Below are positions 43,270 to 53,400 of a DNA stretch of 64,000 nucleotides, piece after piece. The translations under genes were made by a program, and so were the position numbers. This DNA is from Imperialibacter sp964351395 (lineage in GTDB: Bacteria > Bacteroidota > Bacteroidia > Cytophagales > Cyclobacteriaceae): contig CAYGOF010000001.1 of the NCBI GenBank assembly GCA_964351395.1, positions 867,346-931,345 of the forward strand. Direction: 5' to 3'. The notes below the pieces were generated by a model, which saw nothing but the letters and a program-made list of their open reading frames with translations, was not told the origin of the DNA and ran no database searches. Numbering within the stretch: the stretch's first letter is position 1; each line of letters starts with the position of its first letter.

Positions 43270-43830
43270 ATGAAAAAGATGATGAATTTAACGGTGCTGG
43301 GATTGCTGATCCTTGCTGTACCGGCGTATAGTCAGCAGAGTGAAGGTGAGCAACTATCAAAGGCTGAAAAGAAGGAGCTCAGGAAACTTGAGAGAGTGAA
43401 CGAAATACAAGAGTTGAAAAAAGTGGCTGAGCAAAGGTCATTTTTGTTGAATGCTGATTACCTCTTAGACAGGCAAAGCAGACAGTATATGGGTTCTGCT
43501 AATAATTTTGTATCCATCGAAGGAGACAAGCTTATCATGCAAACTTCTTCAACAGCGGGTGTTGGTTATAATGGAATAGGTGGAGTAACCTTTGTAGGCC
43601 GCATATTGGACTATAAAGTGACGGAAAGTAACAATGGCCACAGCCTTTTTGTAACTGTTCAAACCAGTTCGATCCCATATGGAAACGGCACCTTGTTTAT
43701 TTCTATTAGGGGAAAAGAAAACGCTGTTGCCCGTTTTTATGGGCCTTGGGGAAGAAGCCTTGCGTTTTCCGGTGACATCGAGCAAAAAGGCGATTCTTTT
43801 AATTATCGAGGTCAAAGCATTCCCATGTAA
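43270..43830 (+). CDS. Secreted DUF4251 protein
   Basis: A 186-residue protein with a signal peptide (MKKMMNLTVLGLLILAVPAYSQQ). The mature part begins with a Lys/Glu-rich helix (EQLSKAEKKELRKLERVNEIQELKKVAEQRS) and continues with a beta-rich domain with NNFVSIEGDKLIMQTSST, GYNGIGGVTFVGRILDYKV and FISIRGKENAVARFYGPWG. This matches the DUF4251 family found in Bacteroidota. Its function is unknown. A strong terminator follows within 20 bases of the stop. Confidence 0.9.
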   Translation: MKKMMNLTVLGLLILAVPAYSQQSEGEQLSKAEKKELRKLERVNEIQELKKVAEQRSFLLNADYLLDRQSRQYMGSANNFVSIEGDKLIMQTSSTAGVGYNGIGGVTFVGRILDYKVTESNNGHSLFVTVQTSSIPYGNGTLFISIRGKENAVARFYGPWGRSLAFSGDIEQKGDSFNYRGQSIPM

Positions 43831-43848
43831 CAGTTAATTTAAGCATAG

Positions 43849-43879
43849 AAAGCCCGTTTTCACCTGACGGGCTTTTTTT
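43849..43879 (+). terminator. Intrinsic terminator after DUF4251 gene
   Basis: A 9-bp stem AAAGCCCGT/ACGGGCTTT with a 9-base loop continues into a run of seven T residues. Confidence 0.9.
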
Positions 43880-43966
43880 GCGATTTTTCCACTTTTAAAC
43901 CTTTGGTGTAAGCCAGCTTTCATAAATTCTCAAATAGCTCAAACTTGTAGGCTAAGCTTGAAAATT

Positions 43967-46324
43967 ATGAAAAGAATCTACTTTTTTCTGTTCGCCTTTT
44001 ACTTGTCTTCGGCAGTCAGTGCTCAGTCCACACTCACCATTCCCCAAATTATGGAGGGAAAGGATTTTACAGGGTACTGGCCTTCCAGCCCCTGGTGGTC
44101 TGAAGATGCGAAGACCATTTATTTTGACTGGAACCCTGAAAAGAACCCAAGCGATTCCCTTTATAAGTTTGTATTAGGCTCAAAAGCCCCGGTAAAAGTT
44201 TCTCCTGAAGAAAGAAGAGTGCTGCCTTCCCGAAGGGGTGTGTATAACAAGGCAAGAACGAAGAAGCTCTACGAGAAGGGTGGGGATCTCTTTTTGATGG
44301 ATGTAAAAACAGGCACTATTCGTCAAGTCACCAACACTATCGATAGAGAATCAGGTGCTTATTTTGGTCCAGGTGAAAAATCAATACACTTTACTTCCGA
44401 CAATAATTTACTTGCCTGGGATATATCCACTGGCGTGATCACTCAACTCACGAATTTCAAAGAGGGCTCTGATAGGAAACCCAAAAAGCTTTCAGCGCAA
44501 GATGAATGGCTAAAAGCAGATCAGCTGGGTCTTTCGCAAATAGTGAAGAAGAGAAGTGAGGAAGACGCCATGGAAAAGGAGCTTCGAAAAGCCGACCAGC
44601 CTCAAAGGCCTAAAGCTATCTATCTGGAGGGGAAGAGTGTTTCAAACATAGAAATGAGCCCCAACGGAAATGTTATTTCCTATGTACTTTACAAGGCGGC
44701 GGAGAATACGCATAATACGATGGTGCCACAGTTTGTCAGTGAGTCTGGTTATACCGAGCCCATCAACACCAGAACCAATGTGGGCACTGATCTGGCGACG
44801 AGAGAGGTGTGGTTATTTATGCCTGCTTCGGGCAAGGTGATGAAAGTAAAAACTGACGATTTGCCTGGTATCAAAGACAAGCCTGATTTTTATGCCGATT
44901 ATCCGAAACTGGATACGATGAAGGCTTTTGAGAGGGACGTTTTCAGCTTTGGTCCTTTTTGGTCTGACGATGGTTCGAAGGCAATAATGGTCTACCGGTC
45001 GATGGACAACAAGGATCGTTGGATTACTTTACTAAACCCTGAAGATGGCAGCAACACCTTACTTGACAGACAGCGGGACGAAGCCTGGGTAGGTGGCCCA
45101 GGTGTGGGATGGTCCATGTACTCTCCAGGTGATTTGGGCTGGCTGCCGGGCAATAAAAGCATCTGGTTCCAATCAGAAGAGACTGGTTTTTCCCATCTGT
45201 ATCTTTTGGATGTTGAAAGCAAAACGAAAAAAGCATTGACTTCGGGTAAATACGAAGTTTACGATGTGAGCCTTTCGAGGGACAAGAAGTTTTGGTATTA
45301 CAGCAGCAATGAAGGGGACTTTGGACAGCGGCATTTTTACAAACTACCGCTTGAAGGTCGAAAAGCGGTCAAGTTGACATCACAAGTAGGTAGCAACGAC
45401 GTGACTTTGTCGCCAGACGAGAAGAATATTGCCATGCTGTTTTCAACAGCAAACAAGCCATGGGAGCTTTATGTGATGCCTAATAAGACCGGCGCCTCCA
45501 TGGAGAAAATAACAGCGTCTACCACGTCAGCGTTTGACTCATACAATTGGCGTACGCCTGAGTTTATCACATTCAAGGCCAGAGATGGCGCCGAAGTACC
45601 AGCCAGGCTTTACAAGCCTGCAAGTCCTACACCTAATGGGCCTGCCGTAGTTTTCGTGCATGGTGCTGGATATCTGCAAAACGCTCACAAATGGTGGAGC
45701 AGCTATTATCACGAATACATGTTCCACAATTTTCTGGTCGACAATGGCTATACGGTCCTGGATATCGACTACAGGGCCAGTGCGGGTTACGGGCGAGACT
45801 GGAGAACGGCCATCTACAGGTTTATGGGTGGCTGGGACCTTTCCGACAATGTAGATGGGGCTAAATTTCTTACTGAAAAGCATGGCGTGAGCAAAGACAA
45901 GATTGGTGTTTATGGTGGGTCGTATGGAGGCTTCATCACCCTTATGGCCTTGTTTACAGAGCCTGATGTGTTTGCAGCTGGTGCTGGACTTAGATCAGTT
46001 ACCGATTGGGCACACTATAACCATGGCTACACATCTAACATTCTGAATACACCTGTGCTTGATAGCATCGCTTACCGCAAGTCGTCGCCGATCTATTATG
46101 CAGAGAATCTGAAAAAACCCTTGCTTATCGCTCATGGAATGGTGGACACCAACGTTCATTTTCAGGATGTGGTCAGGCTTTCTCAGCGATTGATTGAGCT
46201 GGGTAAGAAGGACTGGGAAATGGCTGTTTACCCAATGGAGAACCATGGTTTTGTGGAGGCATCAAGCTGGGCCGACGAGTACCGGAGGATCTATGAACTT
46301 TTTGAAAAGCACTTAAAAAAGTAA
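43967..46324 (+). CDS. Secreted S9 family peptidase (DPP IV-like)
   Basis: A 785-residue serine peptidase. The ATG at 43967 begins a signal peptide (MKRIYFFLFAFYLSSAVSAQ); the longer frame would need a TTG. The N-terminal two thirds are propeller-like blades (NIEMSPNGNVISYVLYKA, FFGPFWSDDG-like FSFGPFWSDDGSKAIMVY, VTLSPDEKNIAMLF). The C-terminal alpha/beta hydrolase holds Ser652 in GVYGGSYGG, Asp in GMVDTNVHFQDVV and His in MENHGF. This is the catalytic triad of prolyl oligopeptidase and dipeptidyl peptidase IV relatives, which cleave after Pro or Ala in short peptides. Likely location is the periplasm. Confidence 0.95.
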   Translation: MKRIYFFLFAFYLSSAVSAQSTLTIPQIMEGKDFTGYWPSSPWWSEDAKTIYFDWNPEKNPSDSLYKFVLGSKAPVKVSPEERRVLPSRRGVYNKARTKKLYEKGGDLFLMDVKTGTIRQVTNTIDRESGAYFGPGEKSIHFTSDNNLLAWDISTGVITQLTNFKEGSDRKPKKLSAQDEWLKADQLGLSQIVKKRSEEDAMEKELRKADQPQRPKAIYLEGKSVSNIEMSPNGNVISYVLYKAAENTHNTMVPQFVSESGYTEPINTRTNVGTDLATREVWLFMPASGKVMKVKTDDLPGIKDKPDFYADYPKLDTMKAFERDVFSFGPFWSDDGSKAIMVYRSMDNKDRWITLLNPEDGSNTLLDRQRDEAWVGGPGVGWSMYSPGDLGWLPGNKSIWFQSEETGFSHLYLLDVESKTKKALTSGKYEVYDVSLSRDKKFWYYSSNEGDFGQRHFYKLPLEGRKAVKLTSQVGSNDVTLSPDEKNIAMLFSTANKPWELYVMPNKTGASMEKITASTTSAFDSYNWRTPEFITFKARDGAEVPARLYKPASPTPNGPAVVFVHGAGYLQNAHKWWSSYYHEYMFHNFLVDNGYTVLDIDYRASAGYGRDWRTAIYRFMGGWDLSDNVDGAKFLTEKHGVSKDKIGVYGGSYGGFITLMALFTEPDVFAAGAGLRSVTDWAHYNHGYTSNILNTPVLDSIAYRKSSPIYYAENLKKPLLIAHGMVDTNVHFQDVVRLSQRLIELGKKDWEMAVYPMENHGFVEASSWADEYRRIYELFEKHLKK

Positions 46325-46328
46325 CTTT

Positions 46329-48122
46329 TTAGAAAGGAAAAATTATCGGAATCAGTATGCTGGCGATGATCCAAAACATCAGGGATAGTGGCCAGCCTAC
46401 TTTAAAGTAGTCGGTGAATTTGTAGCCGCCGGCACTGTATACCATGGTGTTGGTTTGGTAGCCTACCGGCGTCATAAAACTTGCAGATGCTGCGAAGGTC
46501 ACGGCCATCAAAAAGGGAGTGGGGCTTAGTCCAAGTGATTGGGCTGTGACAATGGCAATTGGTGCCAACAGTGCGGCAGTGGCATTATTCGACATCATTT
46601 CGGTTAGAATTGCTGTCACCAGATAGAGGCCAGAAACAATGGCAATGGGTCCGAACTCCCCAAGGGAGTCGATAAGAGTGCCTGCTATAATGGCTGCAAG
46701 ACCACTTTTCTGCATGGCCACGCCAAGACTCAAGGCACCTGCCAGCAGAAAAATTACTTTCCATTCAATGGCCTGGTACACTTCTTTCATGGATATCGAC
46801 TTCGATACCACCAGCAGGGTTGTGCCGGCTATTGCTCCAATCATGATATTCACCACATTGAAAGCAGCCAGCATCACAATTGCGGCAATTACTGTCACAA
46901 CAAATAGAAAACGATTCCTCTTAAAATCCATCATTCCTTCCTCCGAAAGTATGATGAAGGGGCTTTCGTGATGGGTCTCTTGCTTTTTTAGCTCAGTAAG
47001 ATGGTGGGTTTTTATCTCTGCTAAAATTACGTCTCCAGCTTTCAAAGCTACCTCGTGCAGGTGTTCATGAAGCACTTCTTCACGATGTCGGATGGCTAGT
47101 GGAACGGCTCTGTAACTGCGACGAAAATCAATCTGGCGAAGTGTTTTTCCCTCAAATGAAGACTGCGAAGTGATGACCAACTCCACCAAAGACATCCCCT
47201 GACTTGCGAGTGTTTCCTGCCCAATACTGACTGCTGCTTCTGGGTGGATTTTAACCAGGTCTTTCAGACCCTTGATTTTTTCTACGTTGCAGCGGACTTT
47301 CAGCACGTCTCCTGCTAATAGCACCATGTCGCCTGGCGGCAGGTCGTAGTTTTGCCCATTTCTCCTTATTTCCAGGATGTCCATTTCCAATTCACGCACA
47401 ATAGGGCTGTCCATGATGCGCTGACCTGTAAAAGCCCCGTTTTCCTTTAGCTCTATTTCTGTAAGAAAATCTCTGAAAGAAACATTGCCTTTGAATCCCT
47501 CAGCTACAGACCGATCGGGTAACAGTTTGATGCCAATGAATGCAATGTATATGGTACCAATGGCCAGGAAAACCAGGCCTAACGGAGACATTTCGAACAT
47601 GCCTAGTGCAGGTAGTCCGTTTTTCATGGCCACCCCTGACACAACGATGTTAGTGGAGGTACCTATCAAAGAGCAAACGCCGCCAAAAATGGATGCAAAA
47701 GAAATCGGAATGAGTAGCTTCGAAGGGCTGATATTGTTTTTATGCGCAATCTGAACGGCCACTGGAATAAACACTGCCACCACAGGTGTATTGTTGACGA
47801 AGGCAGAAATGACGCCCACAAATAGCACCAGGCTAATGATACCCAGCAAATAATTGGTTTTAAAAAGGCGGGCTAGTTTGGGTGTCATGAGCTGAAGGGC
47901 ACCTGTTTTTAGCAGTGCTGCGCTCAATACAAACATAAAAGCCACGGTGATAGTAGCTGGGTTCGCAAAGCCTGCTACACCTTCCTCGGGATTGATAATA
48001 CCAAGCAAAACCAGCGTAGAGAGAATCAACAAGGCGACGACATCGATGGAGAAAAATTCAGTAATGAACAGCACTACTGCCACCACTATTACTCCCAAAA
48101 CCAACCAAGCTTCTTGCCCCAT
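46329..48122 (-). CDS. SLC13 family permease with TrkA-C domains
   Basis: A 597-residue transporter of the divalent anion:sodium symporter superfamily. Membrane segments occur in the first ~190 and last ~200 residues (VAFMFVLSAALLKTGALQL, FVNNTPVVAVFIPVAVQIA, EMMSNNATAALLAPIAIVTAQSLG). Between them (about residues 215-390) lie two TrkA-C-like soluble domains (GQRIMDSPIVRELEMDILEIRRNG, SFEGKTLRQIDFRRSYRAVPLAIRH). The NNTPVV and SNNATAA motifs are the paired substrate/sodium-binding loops of the family. Substrates in this subgroup include sulfate and dicarboxylates; I cannot choose. It is followed upstream by an Rrf2 regulator on the same strand. Confidence 0.9.
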   Translation of the reverse strand: MGQEAWLVLGVIVVAVVLFITEFFSIDVVALLILSTLVLLGIINPEEGVAGFANPATITVAFMFVLSAALLKTGALQLMTPKLARLFKTNYLLGIISLVLFVGVISAFVNNTPVVAVFIPVAVQIAHKNNISPSKLLIPISFASIFGGVCSLIGTSTNIVVSGVAMKNGLPALGMFEMSPLGLVFLAIGTIYIAFIGIKLLPDRSVAEGFKGNVSFRDFLTEIELKENGAFTGQRIMDSPIVRELEMDILEIRRNGQNYDLPPGDMVLLAGDVLKVRCNVEKIKGLKDLVKIHPEAAVSIGQETLASQGMSLVELVITSQSSFEGKTLRQIDFRRSYRAVPLAIRHREEVLHEHLHEVALKAGDVILAEIKTHHLTELKKQETHHESPFIILSEEGMMDFKRNRFLFVVTVIAAIVMLAAFNVVNIMIGAIAGTTLLVVSKSISMKEVYQAIEWKVIFLLAGALSLGVAMQKSGLAAIIAGTLIDSLGEFGPIAIVSGLYLVTAILTEMMSNNATAALLAPIAIVTAQSLGLSPTPFLMAVTFAASASFMTPVGYQTNTMVYSAGGYKFTDYFKVGWPLSLMFWIIASILIPIIFPF

Positions 48123-48192
48123 ATCACCTTAAATAAGCCGGCAAATATTATAAAATCTATAAACTATACCAAATTAGTAGACTTTATGTAAG

Positions 48193-48226
48193 TAAAAAGA
48201 GGCTATCTGCTGATTGCCTCTTTTTT
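48193..48226 (-). terminator. Terminator hairpin overlapping end of Rrf2 gene
   Basis: Arms GAGGC and GCCTC extended by A/T runs (AAAAAGAGGC/GCCTCTTTTTT) flank a 12-base loop. The 3' end of the Rrf2 coding region lies inside the stem; the run of T on the minus strand follows the stop codon. Confidence 0.65.
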
Positions 48227-48631
48227 AATGATGGTGGCCAAAGTGCTTTGTTTTAGTATTTGAACAGTCTCATTTCTTACAGCCATAAACACGTCCCTGA
48301 TTCCACAAGTCTCTTCATCCTTGCATTCGTCGCACCGCTCGTAATATTTGTAAGTAACACAAGGTAAAAGTGCAATCGGGCCGTCTAGCAATCGCATGAC
48401 GTCTGCTACATTGACTTCTGCAGGGGGTTTTATGAGGTAGTAACCTCCGCCTTTACCTTTTTTACTTGCAAGAATCCCAGCATTTTTTAGATCCAACAGA
48501 ATGGCTTCCAGGAATTTTTGTGGGATGTTTTCTTTCTCGGAAATGTAACTAATGAGCACAGGGCCCTTTTCGTATTTTTTAGCCAGGTGAACCAGGGCAT
48601 TCAGCGCATACTTAGTTTTTTTGGATATCAT
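48203..48631 (-). CDS. Rrf2-family transcriptional regulator with four cysteines
   Basis: A 142-residue winged-helix protein beginning MISKKTKYALNALVHLAKK with the helix-turn-helix ISYISEKENIPQKFLEAILLDLKNAGIL and wing KGKGGGYYLIKPP. It carries Cys91, Cys100, Cys103 and Cys109. Iron-sulfur Rrf2 regulators (IscR, NsrR, RsrR) use three Cys plus one other ligand, so a cluster or redox sensor is plausible. The adjacent SLC13 permease could be a target. Regulated genes cannot be read from the sequence, but sulfur or redox control is typical for the family. Confidence 0.92.
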   Translation of the reverse strand: MISKKTKYALNALVHLAKKYEKGPVLISYISEKENIPQKFLEAILLDLKNAGILASKKGKGGGYYLIKPPAEVNVADVMRLLDGPIALLPCVTYKYYERCDECKDEETCGIRDVFMAVRNETVQILKQSTLATIIKKEAISR

Positions 48632-48767
48632 TCGGGCCCATTCAGCTTTCTGAATTCAAATATAGAAATATCGAATGAAGCTGGGGCATATTATTCGGAC
48701 GAACCCACTCCTAGAATATACTTTGGTGGAACTACGCTACGGTATTACATTCTGAAAAATTTATGCG

Positions 48768-50423
48768 ATGAATAGAAAAGTACTATTACTGCTGATCATT
48801 ACCGCAAGTTTTGCCAGCGGTTTTTTTGTTGCCAGCAAGAAGCCTTTTTCAAAAAAGGACATTGTTTCCGCACAGAAACTTGTGGGTCTTCATTTTGAAA
48901 AAAGTGAAGTGGATACCATGCACAATTATCTGATACGGAATCTGACTGGTTATGAGGCAATGCGGACACACAAGCTCCCAGAGACGGTTGTTCCTCCATT
49001 ACTATTCAAAACGAATTACCAATCTGGGTCAAGAAAACCCCATCAAAAAATTGATTGGGCGGTAACGCAAGGTGCTGGTTTGACAGCGAACGAAGACATG
49101 GCTTTTTATAGCGTAGAGCAGTTGGCTGGGCTTATCAAGTCTCAAAAAATAACGTCGCTTGCTCTCACACAGTTTTTTCTTGAACGAATCAAACGATATG
49201 ACCCCCAGCTACTGGCGGTCATCACATTAACTGAAGAATTGGCTTTGGGGCAAGCCCGAAAAATGGATGAAGAAATCGCCGCTGGTCAATACCGGGGGCC
49301 GTTGCATGGCATACCCTATGGCATCAAGGACCTCTTTGCTGTAGAAGGTTACCGGACTACATGGGGATCGAAACCTTATGAAAACCAGGAGTTGAATTAT
49401 GACGCCACGGTAGTAGAGAGACTGGACGAAGCCGGAGCTGTGTTGGTAGCTAAGTTAACTTCTGGTGCATTGGCCAGGGGTGATGTTTGGTTTGGCGGCC
49501 AGACAAAAAACCCCTGGGACACCACCCAGGGAGCCAGTGGTTCATCTGCTGGCGTTGGGTCTGCTGTGGCAGCAGGACTTGTGCCTTTTGGCATTGGCAC
49601 CGAGACACTTGGATCTATCGTGAGCCCATCGTCGCGATGTGGCGCAACTGGACTTAGACCTACGTTTGGCAGGGTAAGCCGCGACGGTTGCATGAGCCTG
49701 AGCTGGAGCATGGATAAAGCTGGTCCAATAGGCAAAACAGCGATGGATTGTGCCATTGTGTTGGAGGCGATTATGGGACCTGACGGTCAGGACCTTACCG
49801 TGGAGGATGTTGAAATGTTGTCGCCAATGGCTATCGATCCAATGAAATTGAGGGTCGGCTATTTGAAAGGGATGATGGAAAATGACAGCACCGAAATAGG
49901 CACGAATGGGATCGCCGTTCTTAACCAGTTGAAGGAAAATGGTTTTGAACTCACCGAAATAGTGCTCCCTTCAGAAGATTCAATTCCCTATAGTTCTTTT
50001 GACATTATTTTGAGAGCTGAGGCAGGCGCCTTTTTCGACGAATTGGTGACCAGCCGCGAGGTGGACAGAATGGTAGAGCAAACAGCTGGCTCAAGGGCGA
50101 ACTCACTCAGGCAGTCGAGGTTTATTCCAGCTGTTGAGTACCTGCAGGCTAACAGGCACAGGCAACTGTTAATGGATAAAATGGATGAGGTAATGGCTGA
50201 CTATGATATTTTGATTGCACCCACATTTAGCCGTCAGTTGCTTATTACCAATCTCACAGGACATCCGGCAATCGCATTTCCGACTGGTTTTGATAATAAA
50301 TCCCGGCCTACAAGCCTTACGCTCGTTGGGCACCTGTTTGAGGAAGAAAAAATAATATCTCTCGCTAACCGCATCCAGACGCTGACCGATCATCATTTGA
50401 AACATCCACCATTATTTAAATAA
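48768..50423 (+). CDS. Amidase-signature family hydrolase
   Basis: A 551-residue protein with an N-terminal hydrophobic anchor (VLLLLIITASFASGFFVASK). The amidase-signature core contains the Ser-cisSer-Lys triad: Lys187 in GIKDLFAV, the cis-Ser near residues 259-260 in GASGSSAG, and the nucleophile Ser283 in TLGSIVSPSSRCGATGLRPTFGRVS. Such enzymes hydrolyse amides such as peptide amides, aryl amides and fatty-acid amides. It is not GatA, because it is anchored and no gatB or gatC gene is near. The N-terminal segment probably places it in the periplasm. Confidence 0.92.
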   Translation: MNRKVLLLLIITASFASGFFVASKKPFSKKDIVSAQKLVGLHFEKSEVDTMHNYLIRNLTGYEAMRTHKLPETVVPPLLFKTNYQSGSRKPHQKIDWAVTQGAGLTANEDMAFYSVEQLAGLIKSQKITSLALTQFFLERIKRYDPQLLAVITLTEELALGQARKMDEEIAAGQYRGPLHGIPYGIKDLFAVEGYRTTWGSKPYENQELNYDATVVERLDEAGAVLVAKLTSGALARGDVWFGGQTKNPWDTTQGASGSSAGVGSAVAAGLVPFGIGTETLGSIVSPSSRCGATGLRPTFGRVSRDGCMSLSWSMDKAGPIGKTAMDCAIVLEAIMGPDGQDLTVEDVEMLSPMAIDPMKLRVGYLKGMMENDSTEIGTNGIAVLNQLKENGFELTEIVLPSEDSIPYSSFDIILRAEAGAFFDELVTSREVDRMVEQTAGSRANSLRQSRFIPAVEYLQANRHRQLLMDKMDEVMADYDILIAPTFSRQLLITNLTGHPAIAFPTGFDNKSRPTSLTLVGHLFEEEKIISLANRIQTLTDHHLKHPPLFK

Positions 50424-50427
50424 ATAG

Positions 50428-50454
50428 GGCCCTTCTGTAACAAACAGAAGGGCC
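50428..50454. terminator. Terminator-like hairpin between convergent genes
   Basis: An 11-bp perfect stem GGCCCTTCTGT/ACAGAAGGGCC has a 5-base loop and lacks a clear T tail. It lies between the amidase stop (50423) and the CHAT gene stop (50477). Confidence 0.55.
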
Positions 50455-50476
50455 TAGTATAAAGTGGAATACCAGC

Positions 50477-53400
50477 TTATTCGCCTACCATGATAAAGGC
50501 GCCCCAAAAATAGGGCTCTGGATATTTTAACTTCAATGCTTTTTGCGCATTGATGAATGACATATGCTTATCACCAGTTTTTAGCCACTCTTCGTAGAAG
50601 TGAGTCATTAGTTCCTGCGTGGCATCATCATCTACCGTCCACATCGACATGATCATGCTTTTTGCCCCGGCCACTCTAAATGCCCGTTGAAGACCATAAA
50701 CGCCCTCACCATTTTTTATTTCGCCGAGTCCTGTTTCGCAGGCTGAGAGCACAACAAGTTCCGTGCCTTCAAGGTTTAAATTCATTGCCTCATAGGCTGT
50801 GAGAATACCGTCATCATCTATTACCTCGCCTGTAGCGAGGAAGCTGTTGGCTCCGGCAAAAATAAGCCCGGATTTTAGCAGTGGGTTTCCAATGTATTTG
50901 GTGTCAATTGCCTCTTCTGGTTTAGGGTCCTCAAGAAAAAATCCGTGGGTGGCCACATGAAGGGTCCGCGGATATCTAACTTCCTTCAGGGAAGTTTCAA
51001 TTGCATTATCGCCCAGGACTATTTCTGATTCAGTGTCACTCGAGGCATACAGCGCATTTATTTTCTCTACTTCTACCTTTGTACCAGGCAACAGGGCAAG
51101 CAAGTCGTTACTGGTCACATACCGATTGAGGTTACCTCTGATACCTCGGGGCAAACCTCTGGAAAGACCTCTTGTATTTCCTTCCTCGTCTGCTCCCCGA
51201 GAACCGCGAGTACCTCTAGTGCCACGGGTGCCTCTTACCTCGCGACTTTCGCCCCGACCTTCAGCAACAGCATTTACAACACTTGCAGCTACTGAATCCT
51301 GCGCCATGATATCTTCAAAAGACCCTTTGTTATAATTTGGATAGCCTATCAGCATCGCTTTTCCATCTTTGGTTTGAAGTGGAGAGCTCTTTTTTTCTTC
51401 CACCAGGTCCTTCGTGTTGGTGACGACCTGAATTTCCAGTTCGTCAAGTGTATAGTTGCCTGTGTCAGGATTTCTCAGGGTATAAATACTGATTTGATTG
51501 TAGGCCCCATCTGGTGAAAAGTAGACTTTTTTAATTCCTTCAAGTTTATTCGCAATTGGTTTCCAGAAAAGACTGTATGAAAAGTCTTCCTCGATTTTGT
51601 ACCTGATGGCATTGCGGTAGTTGGCCAGGTAGCGATCTTCCATTTGGTTACCATTCCTGATGATGACCAGGTCAGGGTTGTCTTCCGTATCGCTACGTAC
51701 AATCAAAGCGGCATAGTATACATTTTCTGTAAAGCTCCCGCTCAAATCCGGCTTAAACTCCTTGAAGCGAATTATTTCAATAGCTGCTTCTCCAGGTTTT
51801 AATTTTTCACGCACGTTTTGCCAGGTATAGTCTTTTTGGACAAAGGTATTTGAAAAGGCCACTGAAGCCTTACTCAGATCTCTTTCGAGCCCATCAGCCA
51901 AAGTCGACAAAGAATCGATTTTTGCGTCCCTTACTTCCAGTTCTTCATCGTTAGAGGAGTAAAGCTTCGCAATTCTTTCTTTCTGGCTAATCCATTCCTG
52001 GTATTTGTTGATTACCACGGTATCACCACTGTTGAGAATGCTTTCCCGCACTTTGCTGGTGGCATACAAGATCAACCCTTTAGTGGCTAATTGGATATTA
52101 TACATGTCGCCAATAAGCGCAGGGTTATCGCTGCTCCGATCAATGGCGAAAGAATTAAACTCTTCGAAGGCGCTTCTTAGTTTGGTATAGTAGAAGGTCG
52201 ATTTTTCATCTTCGCTTAGGATGGGGAAGTAGGCGTTGATTTGGGTAAAGAAATTGTCGAAGGTTTCCTTATAGAATGCTTCTGCACTTTTTGGGTCTTT
52301 TTGTGCCCATTTAAGAACGGCCAGCTTATTGGTTGTTTCTGCGTACTTGGGGTGATTAGTTCCAAGCGTCCGCTTTCTAATTCGTAGCGATTCGGTATAA
52401 TACTTTTCTGCCTCCGAATAACTATCCCTTTTGAATTGGAGGTTGCCCATATTGTGAACACTATTCGCATAGTCGGGATGGTCATCACCAAGAATAGTTT
52501 TGTCCTTCGCTAACACCGAATTCATTGTGGCAAGTGCCTCGTCGAGCCTCCCTCCATTAATGTAAGCCAGCGCCAGGTTAGCCTGGGTATAGGAATAATC
52601 AAAGCTCTCCTCGCCAATTACTGCTCCAATAATGTCGAGTGCTTTGTCATATGTTTCGATGGCTTTTTCATAACTGCCCTGATAACTGTAGATGGTGGCC
52701 AGCAAATCAAGCGAATAAGCATAGCTGACTGATTCTTCGCCATAAAGTTCAGCGTCAAGTGCCAGTCCTTCATTCATATAGTCTACGGCATCATCGTACA
52801 GCCCCAACCTAAATTTCACTATCCCTGCATAATTGATTAAAAGGCTTCTTTGCATATTGTTCTCTCCCTGAAGCCGGTCCAGGATTGAAATTGCATTTTG
52901 AATGGTTTCGTCAGCTTCGGCGTACATTCCTTGCGATTGGTACAGAAAGCTTAAGCTTCCAAGGGCCGTTGCATAGTCTACCGACGCAGCTCCTACGGTG
53001 TTTTCCAGAAGTTCAAGGGCAGTGTCAAATGTTCTTTCAGACTTTGAAAACTCACCTGTTGTATAGTATAAAATCGCCAGATTGGTTACAATAGAAGGGT
53101 ATTCGGGATTGTCCTTTCCAACATCTCTCATCAACTTACGAAGCGTTGCTTCGCTTTCGCTGTAACGCCCCATGCTTTTGTACAAGTCGGCCAGGTTTTT
53201 AACAGTCAGTGCAAACTCCCCACTTTTTACACCAAATGCTTTTTTATCTTCTTCTGCCAGCTCTAAGTACATCTTTTCTGATTCTTCATATTCCCCCATC
53301 ATCATGGCAAGGGAAGCCAGATTGGACATTATGCTACTATAGTCGTAATCTGATTTTGGCTGAATAGCTTGCCTCAGAGCAAGCTCCTTATGGTAGTAGT

